Assembly: GCF_039503195.1 (NCBI RefSeq)
Contig: NZ_JBCJKP010000001.1
Span: forward strand, 7,068,001-7,132,000
Direction: 5' to 3'
Source: Streptomyces mirabilis
GTDB taxonomy: Bacteria > Actinomycetota > Actinomycetes > Streptomycetales > Streptomycetaceae
Length of the DNA: 64,000 nucleotides
The notes under the pieces are model-generated. The model saw only the letters and a program-made list of their open reading frames with translations. It made no database searches and was not told where the DNA came from. The translations under genes were made by a program, and so were the position numbers. Shown here in pieces: positions 1-10,734 of the stretch (position 1 is the first letter of the stretch; each line of letters begins with the position of its first letter).

Positions 1-732
1 CTCTCCGAGTCCACCGGGCGGGCACTGCCCACCGTCATGCTCACGGCCGTGGCCGCCTATCTGCACCGGCTGACCGGCGCGCGCGACCTCGTGCTCGGCC
101 TGCCCGTCACGGCACGGGCGGGATCCGCCACCGCCGGAACCGCCGGGATGGTGTCCAACCTGCTGCCGCTGCGGTTGACCGTGACGGGCGAGCAGACCTG
201 CGCCGAGCTGGCCCGGCATGTGCTGTCCCGGACCCGCGAGGCCCTGCGCCACCAGCGCTACCGCTACGAGGACATACGCCGCGACCAACGGCTGGCCCTG
301 GAGGACGAACCACTCGTCGGACCGGTGGTCAACGTCGTGCCGTTCAGCTACGACCACGGCTTCGGCGGCCACCCGATGACCTCCCACAACCTGGCGGGCG
401 GACTGGCCGAGGATCTGTCGATCACGGTCTACGACCGGGGCGAGGGGCAGGGGCTCCGCATCGACTTCGACGCCAACGCGTCGTTGTACCGGGGGAGGAT
501 CTGCACACCCATCAGCGCGGCTTCCTGCGGGTGTTGGAGGCGATGGCGGACGACCCGGCCGCGCAGGTCGGCCGGATCGAGCTGCTGGACGCCGCCGAGC
601 GCAGGCGCGTTCTGCACGAGTGGAACGACACGGACCGTACGCATCCGGCGGCCACGTGGCCCGCGCTGTTCGAGGCTCAGGCCGCCAGGACCCCCGACGC
701 GGTCGGGGCGGTCTTCGAGGACACCGCTCTGA
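1..732 (+). CDS. NRPS condensation domain, C-terminal part (cut by window start, ends at a frameshift)
   Basis: Frame 1 is open from the first base and encodes the second half of a condensation domain. It contains the segment VLGLPVTAR and then [10 protein letters not shown], the usual late C-domain motif, followed by [10 protein letters not shown], which is typical of EntF-like early modules. Homology to C domains continues to the tyrosine codon at 487-489. After a run of five G at 491-495 this frame becomes nonsense, while frame 3 picks up [18 protein letters not shown], the normal end of the domain. The fragment and the downstream synthetase are therefore one gene split by one missing base. 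The gene start lies upstream of the window. Confidence 0.85.
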   Translation, partial: LSESTGRALPTVMLTAVAAYLHRLTGARDLVLGLPVTARAGSATAGTAGMVSNLLPLRLTVTGEQTCAELARHVLSRTREALRHQRYRYEDIRRDQRLALEDEPLVGPVVNVVPFSYDHGFGGHPMTSHNLAGGLAEDLSITVYDRGEGQGLRIDFDANASLYRGRICTPISAASCGCWRRWRTTRPRRSAGSSCWTPPSAGAFCTSGTTRTVRIRRPRGPRCSRLRPPGPPTRSGRSSRTPL

Positions 733-3700
733 GTTACGCCCAATTGAACTCTCGCGCCAACCGGCTCGCCCGGTCGCTGGTCGAGTCGGGCATCGGCCCC
801 GAGCGGGTGGTGGCCCTGGGCCTGCCCCGCTCGATCGATCTGGTCATCGCCATGCTCGCGGTGTCCAAGGCGGGCGGCGCGTATCTGCCGCTCGATCTGG
901 AACATCCGGCTGAGCGCCTGGCGTTCATGCTCTCCGACACCGCGCCCGCCTGCGTCATCACCGGTAGGGAGACCCCGGCGGGACTGCCCGGCACCATCCC
1001 GAGGATCGTGCTCGACGGACCGCAGCACACCCACGACGACGATCTGGCCGACGACGATCTGACCGACGCCGACCGGCTCGCCCCCCTGCGGCCGGACCAC
1101 CCTGCCTACGTCGTCTACACGTCCGGCTCCTCCGGCGTGCCCAAGGGCGTCGTCGTCACCCACACCGGTGTCGCGGCGCTCGCGTTCGCACAGATCGCCC
1201 GGCTCGGAGTGGACGAGCACAGCCGGGTACTTCAGTTCGCGTCCCCGAGCTTCGACGCGGCGTTCTCCGAGGTGTCGATGGCGCTCCTCTCGGGCGCCGC
1301 ACTGGTGCTCGCGGGTGCCGACCAGCTCGTCCCGGGCGTCGCCCTGACCGAACTGGCCGTCAAACACGCTCTGACCCACGTCACCCTCCCACCGGCGGTT
1401 CTCGCCACGATGCGGCCCGGCGAACTGCCCGCGGACCTGACCCTCAACGTCGCAGGAGAGGCATGCCCGGCCGAGACCGTGGCGGCCTGGTCGCCGGGCC
1501 GTCGCCTGCTCAACGCGTACGGCCCGACCGAGACCACGGTCTGCGCGACGATGTCGGACCCCTTGTCCGGCACGGACAATCCGCCGATCGGCCGCCCGAT
1601 CGACAACATGCGCGCGTTCGTCCTGGACAGCGCGCTGCGACCGGTGCCGGTGGGCGTCGCCGGCGAGCTCTACCTGGCGGGCCCGGGCCTGGCGCGCGGT
1701 TACCAGGGACGTCCGGCCCTGACCGCGGAGCGGTTCCTCGCCTGCCCGTCCGAGGCCGGACTGGCGCCGGGGGCGCGGATGTACCGGACCGGCGACCTCG
1801 TCCGCCGGCGCGCCGACGGTCAACTGGAGTTCCTCGGCCGCGCCGACGACCAGGTCAAGATCCGCGGCTTCCGGATCGAACCCGGCGAGATCGAAGCAGT
1901 GCTGGCCCGCGACGAGGCCGTGCGAGAGGTCGCCGTGGTCGTCCGGGAGGACGCCCCCGGGGACAAGCGCCTGATCGCCTATGTCGTCCCGCACGAGGGG
2001 CGGACGGTCGACCCGGCGTCGGCCCGGCGGTCGGCCGGTGAGGTCCTGCCCCGGTACATGGTGCCTGCGGCGGTCGTCGTCCTCGACCGGCTTCCGCTGA
2101 CCCCCAACGGGAAGCTCGACCGCCGAGCCCTGCCCGCCGCCAGGTTCACCGGCGCCGGAGCGAGCCGGGCCCCGCGGAGTCCGCGCGAGGAGATCCTCTG
2201 CGGCCTGTTCGCGGACGTCACCGGCGCGCCGAAGGTCCGGATCGACGACAACTTCTTCGACCTCGGCGGACACTCGCTGCTCGCCACCCGACTGGTCGCC
2301 CGGATCAGGCCGGCGTTCGGTGTGGAACTCACCGTCCGTGACGTCTTCGGCGCGCCTACCGTGGCGGAGCTCGCGCGGCGACTGGACGAGGTCGGCGGAT
2401 CGCCGCGCCCTCCCGTGGCCCGTACGACGCGGCCCGAACGGGTGCCCCTCTCCTTCGCCCAGCGCCGTCTGTGGTTCCTCAGCCAGATGGAGGGCCGGAG
2501 CGCGACGTACAACATGCCGGCCGTGCTCCGACTCTCGGGTGAACTCGACCGGGCGGCGCTGGCCGCCGCGCTCGGCGACGTGAGCGACCGGCACGAAGCG
2601 CTACGGACAGTGTTCCGTGAGTTCGACGGAGTGCCCTTCCAGCGCGTGCTCGACGTCCGGCCCGAACTTCTGTGCACCGATGTCACCCCGGACGGGTTGG
2701 CCGCCGAGATCGCCGGGTTCTGCGGCCGGGAGTTCGACCTCGCCGTCGAACCGCCGCTGCGGGCCCGGCTCTTCGCCCTCTCCCCGACCGAGCACGTGCT
2801 CGCCCTGGTGATCCACCACATCGCCGGAGACGGCTGGTCGATGGCGCCGCTGGCGGACGACCTCGCCGTGGCCTACGAGGCGCGGTGCGCCGGGCTCGAA
2901 TCCGGCGCGGCGGAACTGCCGGTCCAGTATGCGGACTACACGCTGTGGCAGCACCGGCTGTTCGGCGTCGAGGACGACTCGGACAGCCTGATCAACGGTC
3001 AGATCCACTACTGGTCGGCAGCACTGGCCGGACTGCCGGACGAGCTGCCGCTGCCAGTGGACCGGCAGCGGCCGGCGGTCTCCAGCTACCGAGGCTCGAC
3101 CATTCCGTTCGAGATCGGTGCGAGCCTCCACGCCCGGCTCACCGAGCTGGCCAGGCAGAGCGACGCGAGCCTGTTCATGGTGGTGCAGGCGGGACTTTCC
3201 GCGCTGCTGAGCCGGCTGGGCGCGGGCACGGACATCCCCATCGGTTCGGCCATCGCGGGCCGTACCGACGAGAACCTGGACGACCTCGTCGGGTTCTTCG
3301 TCAACACCCTGGTGCTGCGCACCGACCTCAGCGGCGACCCGTCGATGCGGGAGGTCATCGCACGGGTGCGGGAAACGGACCTCAGCGCCTACGCCAACCA
3401 GGACCTGCCGTTCGAGCGCCTGGTGGAGATCCTCAACCCGAGCCGGTCGGCTTCGCGCCACCCGCTGTTCCAGGTGATGCTGGCGTTCCAGAACCTGGCC
3501 GACGTGGAGTTCCGGCTCCCCGGGCTGGCGGTGGAGGCCGAGCAGCTCTACACCGAGACGGCCAAGTTCGACCTGGCGTTCAGTGCCTTCGAGAGCTTCG
3601 ACGAGCAGGGCGCGCCGAGCGGTCTGACCGGTGTGGTCGAGTTCGCGGTCGAACTGTTCGACCCGGCCACCGTGGATCGGATGCTGTCTCGACTGGTGCA

Positions 3701-6700
3701 GGTCTTCGAGACGATGGTGGCGAATCCCGAGGCGCGGCTCGGTGAGATCGACCTGCTCGGCTCCGCCGAGCGGCAGTTGGTGCTTCACGAGTGGAACGAC
3801 ACCGACCGGGACATCGCCGTGTCGACCTTCCCCGCGCTCTTCGAGGCCCAGGTGGCGGCGACCCCCGAGGCGATCGCGGTGCGCTACGAGGGCACCTCGC
3901 TCACCTACCGGGAGCTGAACGGGAACGCCAACCGGCTGGCCCGGCTGCTGGTCGACCGCGGTCTGGGGCCGGACCGGTTCGTCGCGCTCGCGCTTCCCCG
4001 GTCGGTCGAGCTGATCACGGCCATGCTGGCGGTGCTGAAGGCCGGCGCCGCCTACCTGCCCATCGATCCCGACTACCCTTCGGAGCGCATCGAGTTCATG
4101 CTCGCCGACGCCGCGCCGCGATGCGTGATGACCGGCGAACGCGTCGCGGTTGCGCTGCCCGCTGGGCTCGACCGGATCGTCCTCGACGACGACATGTGGT
4201 CCGCCGTGTCCGGACTGTCCGACGCGGACCTGACGGACGGCGACCGAGTGGCCCCCTTGCGGCCGGGTCACGCCGTCTACGTCGTCTACACCTCCGGCTC
4301 CACCGGTGTCCCGAAGGGCGTCGTGGTCTCGCACGCAGGGATCGCCAGCCGGATGGGCTGTGAGATCGAGCGGCTGGAGGTTGTGCCGGACAGCCGGGTG
4401 CTGCAGTTCGCGTCCCCCAGCTTCGACGGCGCGTTCTCCGACATGTGCATGGCGTTGCTGGCCGGTGCGGCGCTGGTCGTCGCGCCCAGCGCGAGGACCA
4501 TGCCAGGACCGGCGCTGAGCACGCTGATGTACGAGCAGGGCATCACCCACGTGACCCTGCCGCCACCGGTGCTGGCGGCCCTGGCCGACGACGGCCTGCC
4601 GGCCGGGATGATGCTGATCGCCGCCGGTGACGCGTGCTCGGCCGACGTCGTCGCCCGCTGGGCGCCCGGCCGCAGGATGGTCAACGCCTACGGTCCGACC
4701 GAGGCCACCGTGTGCGCGACCATCAGCGACCGGCTGGTCGTCGGCGAACTGCCCCCCATCGGACGGCCGTTGGACAACACCCGGCTCTACGTCCTCGACG
4801 ACCGGCTGAGGCCCACGCCGCCGAGCGTCGCGGGGGAGCTGTACATCGCAGGCGAGGCACTCGCGCGCGGCTATCTCCGGCGTCCCGGACTGACGGCCGG
4901 CCGGTTCGTCGCCTGCCCGTTCGGCGCCCCCGGCGAGCGGATGTACCGGACCGGGGATGTGGTCCGGTGGCGCGCCGACGGTCAACTCGAGTTCGTCGGC
5001 CGCGCCGACGACCAGGTGAAGGTCCGTGGCTTCCGGATCGAGCTCGGTGAGGTCGAGGCGGTACTGACCGCCCACCCCGGCGTGGACCAGGCGGTCGTGG
5101 TGGCCAGGGACGACCAGCCGGGCGACAAGCGGCTGGTCGGCTATCTCGTGCCGGGCGGGGGCGACCCGGCTGTCGACCGGGACCGGGACGAGCGGCAGGT
5201 GGGGGAGTGGCGGCTCACCTCCGACTCGCTCCACGCCGACTCCGCTGCCGGCGCGGCCGCATTCGGCGAGGACTTCTCCGGCTGGAACAGCAGCTACAGC
5301 GGACTGCCGATTCCCGTTGAGCAGATGCGTGAGTGGCGCGATGCGACCGTCGACCGGATTCTCGAGCTGCGGCCGAAGCGGGTGCTCGAGATCGGCATCG
5401 GCACCGGACTGATCCTGGCGAAGGTCGCGCCGCAGTGCGCGACCTACTGGGGCACCGACATCTCGGCCCGGGTCGTCGACGGAGTCCGCGCGCAAGTGGC
5501 CCGGGACCCGAGCCTGGCGGACCGCGTCGCACTGCGGGTCCAGCCCGCCCACGTCCTCGACGAACTGCCGTCGGGGTTCTTCGACACCGTGGTGCTGAAC
5601 TCCGTCGTGCAGTACTTCCCGAACGCCGCCTACCTGGAGAAGGTCCTGGAAGGCGTCCTCGGGCTGCTCGCCCCGGGCGGCAGGGTGCTCGTGGGCGACG
5701 TCCGCAACCTGCACCTGCTGAAGGCACTGCGGACGGCCGTCGAACTGGGCAGAACGGACGACACGGCGGATGCCGAGGCGGTACGGGAGGCGGTCGGGCA
5801 GGCCGTGGCCCTGGAGAAGGAACTGCTGATCGACCCGGCCTTCTTCACCACACTGCCCGCCGCGGTGGACCTGCGGGGCAAGCGGGCGAGCTTCCACAAC
5901 GAGATGACCGCGCACCGGTACGACGTCGTCCTCCACAAGGAGCCGTGCGAGCGGATCGACACCGAGGCCGTCCGCGAGTTCGGTTGGGGCGCCGAGGTGA
6001 CCGAGCTGGGTGCACTGAGCGCCGAACTGGCGTCGGCGCACCCGGCGCCCGTGCGGCTCCGCGATGTCCCCGACCTGAGGGTGGACCACGAGCTCGCGGC
6101 GGCCCGGATCCTGGCCGACGGCGGCAGCCCGGCGGCCGCCCGGACCAGGTTGACGGAACGGGACGCGGCCGTCCCCGACCCCGAGGCCTTCCACGAGCCG
6201 GCCGACCGGGCCGGCTACCGGGCGATGGTGCTGCCTTCGGGCGAGAGCGGACTGTTCGACGTCCTGTTCGTGGACCGGGCCGCGACGGGGGTGCCGACGA
6301 GCGGGTACCGGCCGGCCGAGCCGCCGCGCTCGGTACGGCGGCCCTTGACCAACGACCCGTCCCGGTCCGCCGCCGCCGCGTCCCTGGTCGCCGCGGTGAA
6401 GGCACACGCGCAGGACTCGCTGCCGGACCACATGGTCCCGACGGCCCTGGTCGTGCTGGAGAAGCTGCCGCTCACACCGAACGGGAAGGTGGACCGGCGC
6501 GGGTTGCCCGCTCCGGACTTCGCCGGCGCCGGGACCGGCCGGGGCCCGCGGAACGAGCGCGAGGAAGTGCTGTGCCGCCTGTTCGCCGAACTGCTCGGCA
6601 TTCCGCAGGTCGGCATCGACGACGACTTCTTCGACCTCGGCGGGCACTCCCTGCTGGCGACGCGTTTGGTGTCCCGTATCCGGGCCACGCTGGGAGTCGA

Positions 6701-6821
6701 ACTGGCCATCCCCGACCTGTTCGGCGCGCCCACCGTCGAGCAGCTCTCGCGCCGACTGGCCGTGGCGCGCAGGCGCGAGCGGCCGGTACTGCGGCCGCGT
6801 GCCCGTCCGAAGGGTGACTGA
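531..6821 (+). CDS. Non-ribosomal peptide synthetase, A-T-C-A(MT)-T, no thioesterase
   Basis: This two-module synthetase activates, methylates and condenses amino acids. Rough residue layout: A1 35-535 ([18 protein letters not shown], final PNGKLDRR), carrier T1 about 545-620 with Ser582 in LGGHSLL, condensation domain 635-1080 with HHIAGDG near 762, A2 1088-1540, a methyltransferase at about 1545-1935 inserted before the A10 motif (VLEIGIGTG near 1618), the A2 tail with PNGKVDRR, and carrier T2 with Ser2040. Pocket residues aligned by eye to GrsA read D-A-S-T-N-A-A-V-C-K for A1 and D-G-S-T-I-A-A-V-C-K for A2. Both resemble Tyr/Phe-type codes (DASTVAAVCK is a known Tyr code). The inserted methyltransferase implies an N-methyl amino acid in module 2. 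The protein ends soon after T2, so release needs another enzyme or gene. The true 5' end joins the fragment at the window start. Confidence 0.93.
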   Translation: MLEAMADDPAAQVGRIELLDAAERRRVLHEWNDTDRTHPAATWPALFEAQAARTPDAVGAVFEDTALSYAQLNSRANRLARSLVESGIGPERVVALGLPRSIDLVIAMLAVSKAGGAYLPLDLEHPAERLAFMLSDTAPACVITGRETPAGLPGTIPRIVLDGPQHTHDDDLADDDLTDADRLAPLRPDHPAYVVYTSGSSGVPKGVVVTHTGVAALAFAQIARLGVDEHSRVLQFASPSFDAAFSEVSMALLSGAALVLAGADQLVPGVALTELAVKHALTHVTLPPAVLATMRPGELPADLTLNVAGEACPAETVAAWSPGRRLLNAYGPTETTVCATMSDPLSGTDNPPIGRPIDNMRAFVLDSALRPVPVGVAGELYLAGPGLARGYQGRPALTAERFLACPSEAGLAPGARMYRTGDLVRRRADGQLEFLGRADDQVKIRGFRIEPGEIEAVLARDEAVREVAVVVREDAPGDKRLIAYVVPHEGRTVDPASARRSAGEVLPRYMVPAAVVVLDRLPLTPNGKLDRRALPAARFTGAGASRAPRSPREEILCGLFADVTGAPKVRIDDNFFDLGGHSLLATRLVARIRPAFGVELTVRDVFGAPTVAELARRLDEVGGSPRPPVARTTRPERVPLSFAQRRLWFLSQMEGRSATYNMPAVLRLSGELDRAALAAALGDVSDRHEALRTVFREFDGVPFQRVLDVRPELLCTDVTPDGLAAEIAGFCGREFDLAVEPPLRARLFALSPTEHVLALVIHHIAGDGWSMAPLADDLAVAYEARCAGLESGAAELPVQYADYTLWQHRLFGVEDDSDSLINGQIHYWSAALAGLPDELPLPVDRQRPAVSSYRGSTIPFEIGASLHARLTELARQSDASLFMVVQAGLSALLSRLGAGTDIPIGSAIAGRTDENLDDLVGFFVNTLVLRTDLSGDPSMREVIARVRETDLSAYANQDLPFERLVEILNPSRSASRHPLFQVMLAFQNLADVEFRLPGLAVEAEQLYTETAKFDLAFSAFESFDEQGAPSGLTGVVEFAVELFDPATVDRMLSRLVQVFETMVANPEARLGEIDLLGSAERQLVLHEWNDTDRDIAVSTFPALFEAQVAATPEAIAVRYEGTSLTYRELNGNANRLARLLVDRGLGPDRFVALALPRSVELITAMLAVLKAGAAYLPIDPDYPSERIEFMLADAAPRCVMTGERVAVALPAGLDRIVLDDDMWSAVSGLSDADLTDGDRVAPLRPGHAVYVVYTSGSTGVPKGVVVSHAGIASRMGCEIERLEVVPDSRVLQFASPSFDGAFSDMCMALLAGAALVVAPSARTMPGPALSTLMYEQGITHVTLPPPVLAALADDGLPAGMMLIAAGDACSADVVARWAPGRRMVNAYGPTEATVCATISDRLVVGELPPIGRPLDNTRLYVLDDRLRPTPPSVAGELYIAGEALARGYLRRPGLTAGRFVACPFGAPGERMYRTGDVVRWRADGQLEFVGRADDQVKVRGFRIELGEVEAVLTAHPGVDQAVVVARDDQPGDKRLVGYLVPGGGDPAVDRDRDERQVGEWRLTSDSLHADSAAGAAAFGEDFSGWNSSYSGLPIPVEQMREWRDATVDRILELRPKRVLEIGIGTGLILAKVAPQCATYWGTDISARVVDGVRAQVARDPSLADRVALRVQPAHVLDELPSGFFDTVVLNSVVQYFPNAAYLEKVLEGVLGLLAPGGRVLVGDVRNLHLLKALRTAVELGRTDDTADAEAVREAVGQAVALEKELLIDPAFFTTLPAAVDLRGKRASFHNEMTAHRYDVVLHKEPCERIDTEAVREFGWGAEVTELGALSAELASAHPAPVRLRDVPDLRVDHELAAARILADGGSPAAARTRLTERDAAVPDPEAFHEPADRAGYRAMVLPSGESGLFDVLFVDRAATGVPTSGYRPAEPPRSVRRPLTNDPSRSAAAASLVAAVKAHAQDSLPDHMVPTALVVLEKLPLTPNGKVDRRGLPAPDFAGAGTGRGPRNEREEVLCRLFAELLGIPQVGIDDDFFDLGGHSLLATRLVSRIRATLGVELAIPDLFGAPTVEQLSRRLAVARRRERPVLRPRARPKGD

Positions 6822-6904
6822 CCGTCCGGTCCCGGCCTGCCCCGCCCCGGTGCGGTCGCCGCCCGCACCGTCCCGCTCTTGACCAGCAGAGAAGGAGAAC
6901 AACC

Positions 6905-8392
6905 GTGTCAACCGGAGAAGAGTTCGACGTCGTGGTGGTCGGCGGCGGCCCGAGCGGCTCGACCGTCGCGTCGTTCGTCGCCATGCAGGGGCATCGGGTG
7001 CTCCTGCTCGAGAAGGAGTCGTTCCCGCGGTACCAGATCGGAGAGTCGCTGCTGCCGGCGACCGTGCACGGAATCTGCGGGCTGCTGGGCGTCTCCGAGG
7101 AGATCGAGCGGGCCGGCTTCATGCGCAAGCACGGTGGCACCTTCCGCTGGGGCAGCAGCCCCGAGCCGTGGTCGTTCGCGTTCGCCATCTCGCCGCGGAT
7201 GGCGGGCCCGACCTCGCACGCCTACCAGGTCGAGCGGATGAAGTTCGACGACATCCTGCTCAAGCACTCCCGCAAGCTCGGGGTGGAGGTGCGGGAGGAG
7301 TGCTCCGTGGTCGAGGTGACCGAGGACGAGGAACGGGTCCGAGGGCTCGTCTACACCGATTCCACCGGCGCCCGGCACACGGTCGGCGCGCGGTTCGTCG
7401 TCGACGCGTCCGGGAACAAGAGCCGGATCCACCGCGAGGCCGGCGGCGATCGCATCTACTCGGACTTCTTCCGCAACATCGCCGTCTTCGGCTACTTCGA
7501 GGGCGGCAAGCGGCTGCCCGCGCCGAGGGACGGCAACATCTTCTGCGCCGCCTTCGACGAAGGCTGGTTCTGGTACATCCCGTTGAGCGACCGGATCACC
7601 AGCGTGGGTGCGGTGGTGAGCCGCGCGTTCGCGGACTCGGTGCAGGGCGATCCCGCCGATGCGCTCTCGCGGCTCATCGCGAAGTGCCCCCGGATCGACG
7701 ACATGCTGGCCGACGCCGAGCGCATCACCGAGGGCGTGTACGGACAGGTGCGCGTTCGCAAGGACTACTCGTACAGCAACAGCCGGTACTGGCGCCCGGG
7801 AATGGTCCTGGTCGGAGACGCCGCGTGCTTCGTCGACCCGGTCTTCTCCTCAGGGGTGCACCTCGCGACCTACAGCGCCCTGCTCGCCGCGCGGTCCATC
7901 AACACCGTACTGGCGGGCGACCTCGGCGAAGACGAGAGCTTCGCCGAGTTCGAAGCGCGGTACCGCCACGAGTACGGCCTCTTCTACGAGTTCCTGGTCT
8001 CGTTCTACGACATGAACAGCGACCACGAATCGTACTTCTGGCAGGCGAAGAAGGTCACCGCCTTCGCGGAGTCGGAGCTCGAGGCGTTCGTCGAGCTGGT
8101 GGGCGGCGTCGCCTCCCTGGACGGCACCTTCGTCGACGCCGAGTCGGCCCGGGCACGGTTCAAGCACACCGCCGGCGAACTCGAGCGGTCGGTGTCCCAG
8201 GTCGACCGGACCCGCGGAGACGATTCCACCCCCATGTACCAGTCGGACATCATGGGTAGCGTGATGGAGCAGGGCACCCAGATCCAGGTCCAAGCCGTGC
8301 TCGGAGGCGATCTCGATCCGGAGGCCGCGCTCTTTCCGGGCGGACTGGTGCCCTCGGCCGACGGGCTGCGGTGGGCGGCGCCGGCCGAATGA
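6905..8392 (+). CDS. FADH2-dependent halogenase (flavin halogenase of NRPS tailoring type)
   Basis: The 495-residue product carries the FAD-binding motif VGGGPSG at 12-18 and the flavin-halogenase signature WxWxIP as W221-F-W-Y-I-P226. A conserved lysine (Lys75 in RKHGGTF) sits where the catalytic lysine of this family is expected. A second FAD motif, GDAACFVDPVFSSG, lies near residue 300. The length and the FRWG context fit halogenases acting on phenolic or carrier-bound aromatic substrates (CndH/BhaA type) rather than free-tryptophan enzymes; this is a judgement from motifs. The GTG start has a clear AAGGAGAA site and lies 83 bp after the NRPS stop on the same strand, so the two are probably co-transcribed. 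It would chlorinate or brominate the aromatic residue loaded by the synthetase, and needs a flavin reductase not seen here. Confidence 0.92.
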   Translation: MSTGEEFDVVVVGGGPSGSTVASFVAMQGHRVLLLEKESFPRYQIGESLLPATVHGICGLLGVSEEIERAGFMRKHGGTFRWGSSPEPWSFAFAISPRMAGPTSHAYQVERMKFDDILLKHSRKLGVEVREECSVVEVTEDEERVRGLVYTDSTGARHTVGARFVVDASGNKSRIHREAGGDRIYSDFFRNIAVFGYFEGGKRLPAPRDGNIFCAAFDEGWFWYIPLSDRITSVGAVVSRAFADSVQGDPADALSRLIAKCPRIDDMLADAERITEGVYGQVRVRKDYSYSNSRYWRPGMVLVGDAACFVDPVFSSGVHLATYSALLAARSINTVLAGDLGEDESFAEFEARYRHEYGLFYEFLVSFYDMNSDHESYFWQAKKVTAFAESELEAFVELVGGVASLDGTFVDAESARARFKHTAGELERSVSQVDRTRGDDSTPMYQSDIMGSVMEQGTQIQVQAVLGGDLDPEAALFPGGLVPSADGLRWAAPAE

Positions 8393-8537
8393 GCGTTCGA
8401 CGACAGGCGACAGGCGACAGGGGTCGAGTGGTCGCGGTCACGGCTGTCGAGGTCTGCGCCCCTTGGCGCTCGCGAAGGGGGTGGGGCCGATCGACCCGGG
8501 GTCGCAGCTGTCGGCGACCCTTCGGCCTCCGCTCCGA

Positions 8538-8792
8538 TCATTCGCTCGGGCCGGCCACCGGGCTGTCCTTGGTGTCCGCGGCAGCGGTACGCAGTTCAGG
8601 CCGCCCCAGCCAGGACACGAACAGCGGGGGCGGCTGCGGGCCAAGACCGATCGCCTCCTTGATGTGCTCCGGCATTGGTGCCATCACCGGGTTCCAGTAC
8701 TTGGCGTACCATTTGCCGTCGAGTTCGCCGGGGTGCATTCCCAGGTGGGGCCGGCGGGCGGGGTCCGGGCGCGGTTCTCTCACTTCGGTCAT
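8538..8792 (-). CDS. Small hypothetical protein (84 aa) downstream of the arylsulfotransferase gene
   Basis: I do not recognise this protein. It is 84 residues with no signal peptide or membrane segment, and a central Trp/Tyr/Pro-rich stretch (GKWYAKYWNPVMAPMPEH). Support for it being real comes from a strong ribosome binding site (GAGGGAGT, about 8 bases before ATG) and its position 33 bp after the stop of the arylsulfotransferase-family gene on the same strand, which suggests an operon. It lies convergent to the halogenase gene. Confidence 0.5.
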   Translation of the reverse strand: MTEVREPRPDPARRPHLGMHPGELDGKWYAKYWNPVMAPMPEHIKEAIGLGPQPPPLFVSWLGRPELRTAAADTKDSPVAGPSE

Positions 8793-8825
8793 GCTGTGAC
8801 TCCCTCATGGTGCCCCCGTCAACGG

Positions 8826-10486
8826 TCAGCCGGAGAGTTTCACCACGCGGGAGTCCCCGATGACCCTGCCCTTCGCGTCCAGCGCCCTGACCTTGAAGTA
8901 CGGTCCTGGCTCGGGTGTGGTGACGGCGGTCTCGAACCCGGACCGTGGGGCGTGTCGGACGACGACCGACAGGGAATCGGGGTCGGATCCGGCGAGTACC
9001 TGCCATGCTGCGGTCTGCGTCGAGCCGTTCCAGGAGGCGTAGACGACGCTGTGCCCGCCGTCGGACCGTGCCGCCGCACTCGGTGGGTAGGAGGGCGTGC
9101 CGATCCATTTGTTCCGGAAGGCTCGGTAAGAGATGTCGGAGCCCGGCAGCTTCGCGTCGTAGAGCAGGTTCCGCGAGGCGTTGGCCTCGGTGTTCCCCGC
9201 ACCCGCGTACTCCGAGTAGTACGGGCTCTGACCCCACCCGATGAATTCGTTGCCGTTGGAGAGGGCCTGGGTGTTTCCCTGGGTTGGTGACTCCAACGGC
9301 GGCTGGTGGTAGTAGGTCTTGACCGCCGTCGCCCTGTGGCTGCGGAAATCAAGGCTGAGGATCAGGCCGTGCGAACGCTGCTCGGGGGCGCCGTCGGGCA
9401 GGTCGCAGCAGCCGTCGTCGAACATGCTGATCCGGTTTCCTGGCCGGAATCGGGCATCGTGCTGCCAGTAGAAGTCCGCGTTCGGACCGAAGGTGAAGTC
9501 GCTTTTCTTTCCCCCGATCCGATAGCGGACCTTCCCGGATTTCTTGGTGACGTCGTAGATCGCCCACATGTTCCGGGCCGAGATCAACAGCCGGCCGTCA
9601 GGGCCCTCGTCGACGGAGTTGATGTGAAAGGCGTCCCACACTCCGCCGGACGACGACGCGCTGGAGGCCGCCTCCTCGGAATCGGCGGGGTCGATATGGT
9701 CCAGGGCGTTCCATGAATAGAGGAGTCTCCCCGTGGCGAGGTCGACCTCCTGGATCTCGCTGTTCTCGATCGCTCCGTTCTTCGGACCTCCATAGGGTGT
9801 GAGATCCATGGGCACCGGTCTGGAGGCGATGAACAGGGCGGTGCCCCGGCGGGTCAGGGTGAACTCGTGCTCGTCCGGGTAGTAGCCGTGATGCGCGAAG
9901 ACCGTTTTGAGCAGGCGGTAGTGGGAGTCGTAGATGTAGTAGCACCCGCCCGGTTCCGGCGCACCGGCCGGCAGGTTCGTATACGCCGGGGAAGGGCGAG
10001 AGTCCCCTGCCACCAGGTCAGCACCGGTTGTCCCCGGCCCCCGCGGCCGTCGTAATAGGTCTGGACCTTGAAATCGGCGTTCTGGAGGTTCGTGGAAGGC
10101 AGCGGGCGGAACCAGACCGGATCACCCGAGTTGTCATTGACCAGTGCCCCCGTCTGGCCGACCATCCGGTCCGCGCTGAACGGGGCGACAAAGACGTCTC
10201 CGTGAGCCGTTCCCGGTTTGTTCGCGGTCACGGTCACCCGCATGGGGTGAAGACCCGGTTCGGAGACGAAACTCCACACATCGCTGCCCGACAGGATCGG
10301 AGGTGGAGTACTTTCCGACGGAGGGAAGGGTTTCGTCGCGCACCGGCGGGACGCGCCCCCTTGGGGACCCGCCATGGCCGACGGCACGGAGTGTGCGAAG
10401 ACACACCCTGCCGCGAGCACGCATGCTCCGACGGTGCGGCGGGTCCTTCCCCGTGTCCGGCGGACCCGCGGCTCTCGCGTCACCAT
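8826..10486 (-). pseudogene. Arylsulfotransferase (ASST)-family secreted protein, frameshifted
   Basis: This is a secreted protein of the Arylsulfotran_2 type, a beta-propeller family related to PAPS-independent aryl sulfotransferases. The ATG at 10486 follows AAGGAGG and starts a Sec signal peptide (VGACVLAAGC to SAMAG). The first frame runs to PVLTWWQGTLALP. The next conserved block, CYYIYDSHYRLL then HEFTLTRRG, is one frame away and continues to 8826 (DAFHINSVD, WQHDARF). Adding one C to the run at 9988-9991 (coding strand CCCC) restores about 553 residues in a single frame, with the join reading LALPPAYTNLP. The break is therefore one lost base, either a sequencing error or a fresh mutation. 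It lies between the NRPS locus and core genes. A role in sulfating a phenolic product is possible but unproven. Confidence 0.8.
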
Positions 10487-10734
10487 TTGCCGACCTCCTT
10501 GGCACCCGGAACCCTTCTCCGACGGCGGTGCCGCTCGTCCTCGAACGTCGTGTTCGGTTCACCCCTCCGACCCATGACGATCAAGACCGGGAGCTGTTCC
10601 TCTGGTGACGGTATGCAGCGAGAGGGGCCCGCGCCTGCTGAAAGCCACTCAGGTAGGCCGTTCGGCAGGTGCGGCCTCACCCGGACACGCGGCAGCTCCG
10701 TCCCACCGCTGCCGCCGGGGCTCACGACGGCACG

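Noticed and set aside
429..2594. Minus-strand frame of 721 codons
   Set aside because: Same artefact: Arg/Gly/Asp/His-rich composition and no start context, opposite the first A domain.
6700..6821. A thioesterase or reductase domain at the NRPS end
   Set aside because: Only about 55 residues follow the carrier serine and they complete the T domain; there is no GxSxG domain.
2601..6911. Open frame of 1436 codons on the minus strand opposite the NRPS
   Set aside because: It is an antisense artefact of high third-position GC. Its translation has no family motifs, while the plus strand holds clear NRPS domains.
10487..10734. An 81-codon minus-strand frame between the arylsulfotransferase and dehydrogenase genes
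   Set aside because: No ribosome site or conserved features; it overlaps the strong ribosome site of the arylsulfotransferase gene. I see nothing else in this gap.
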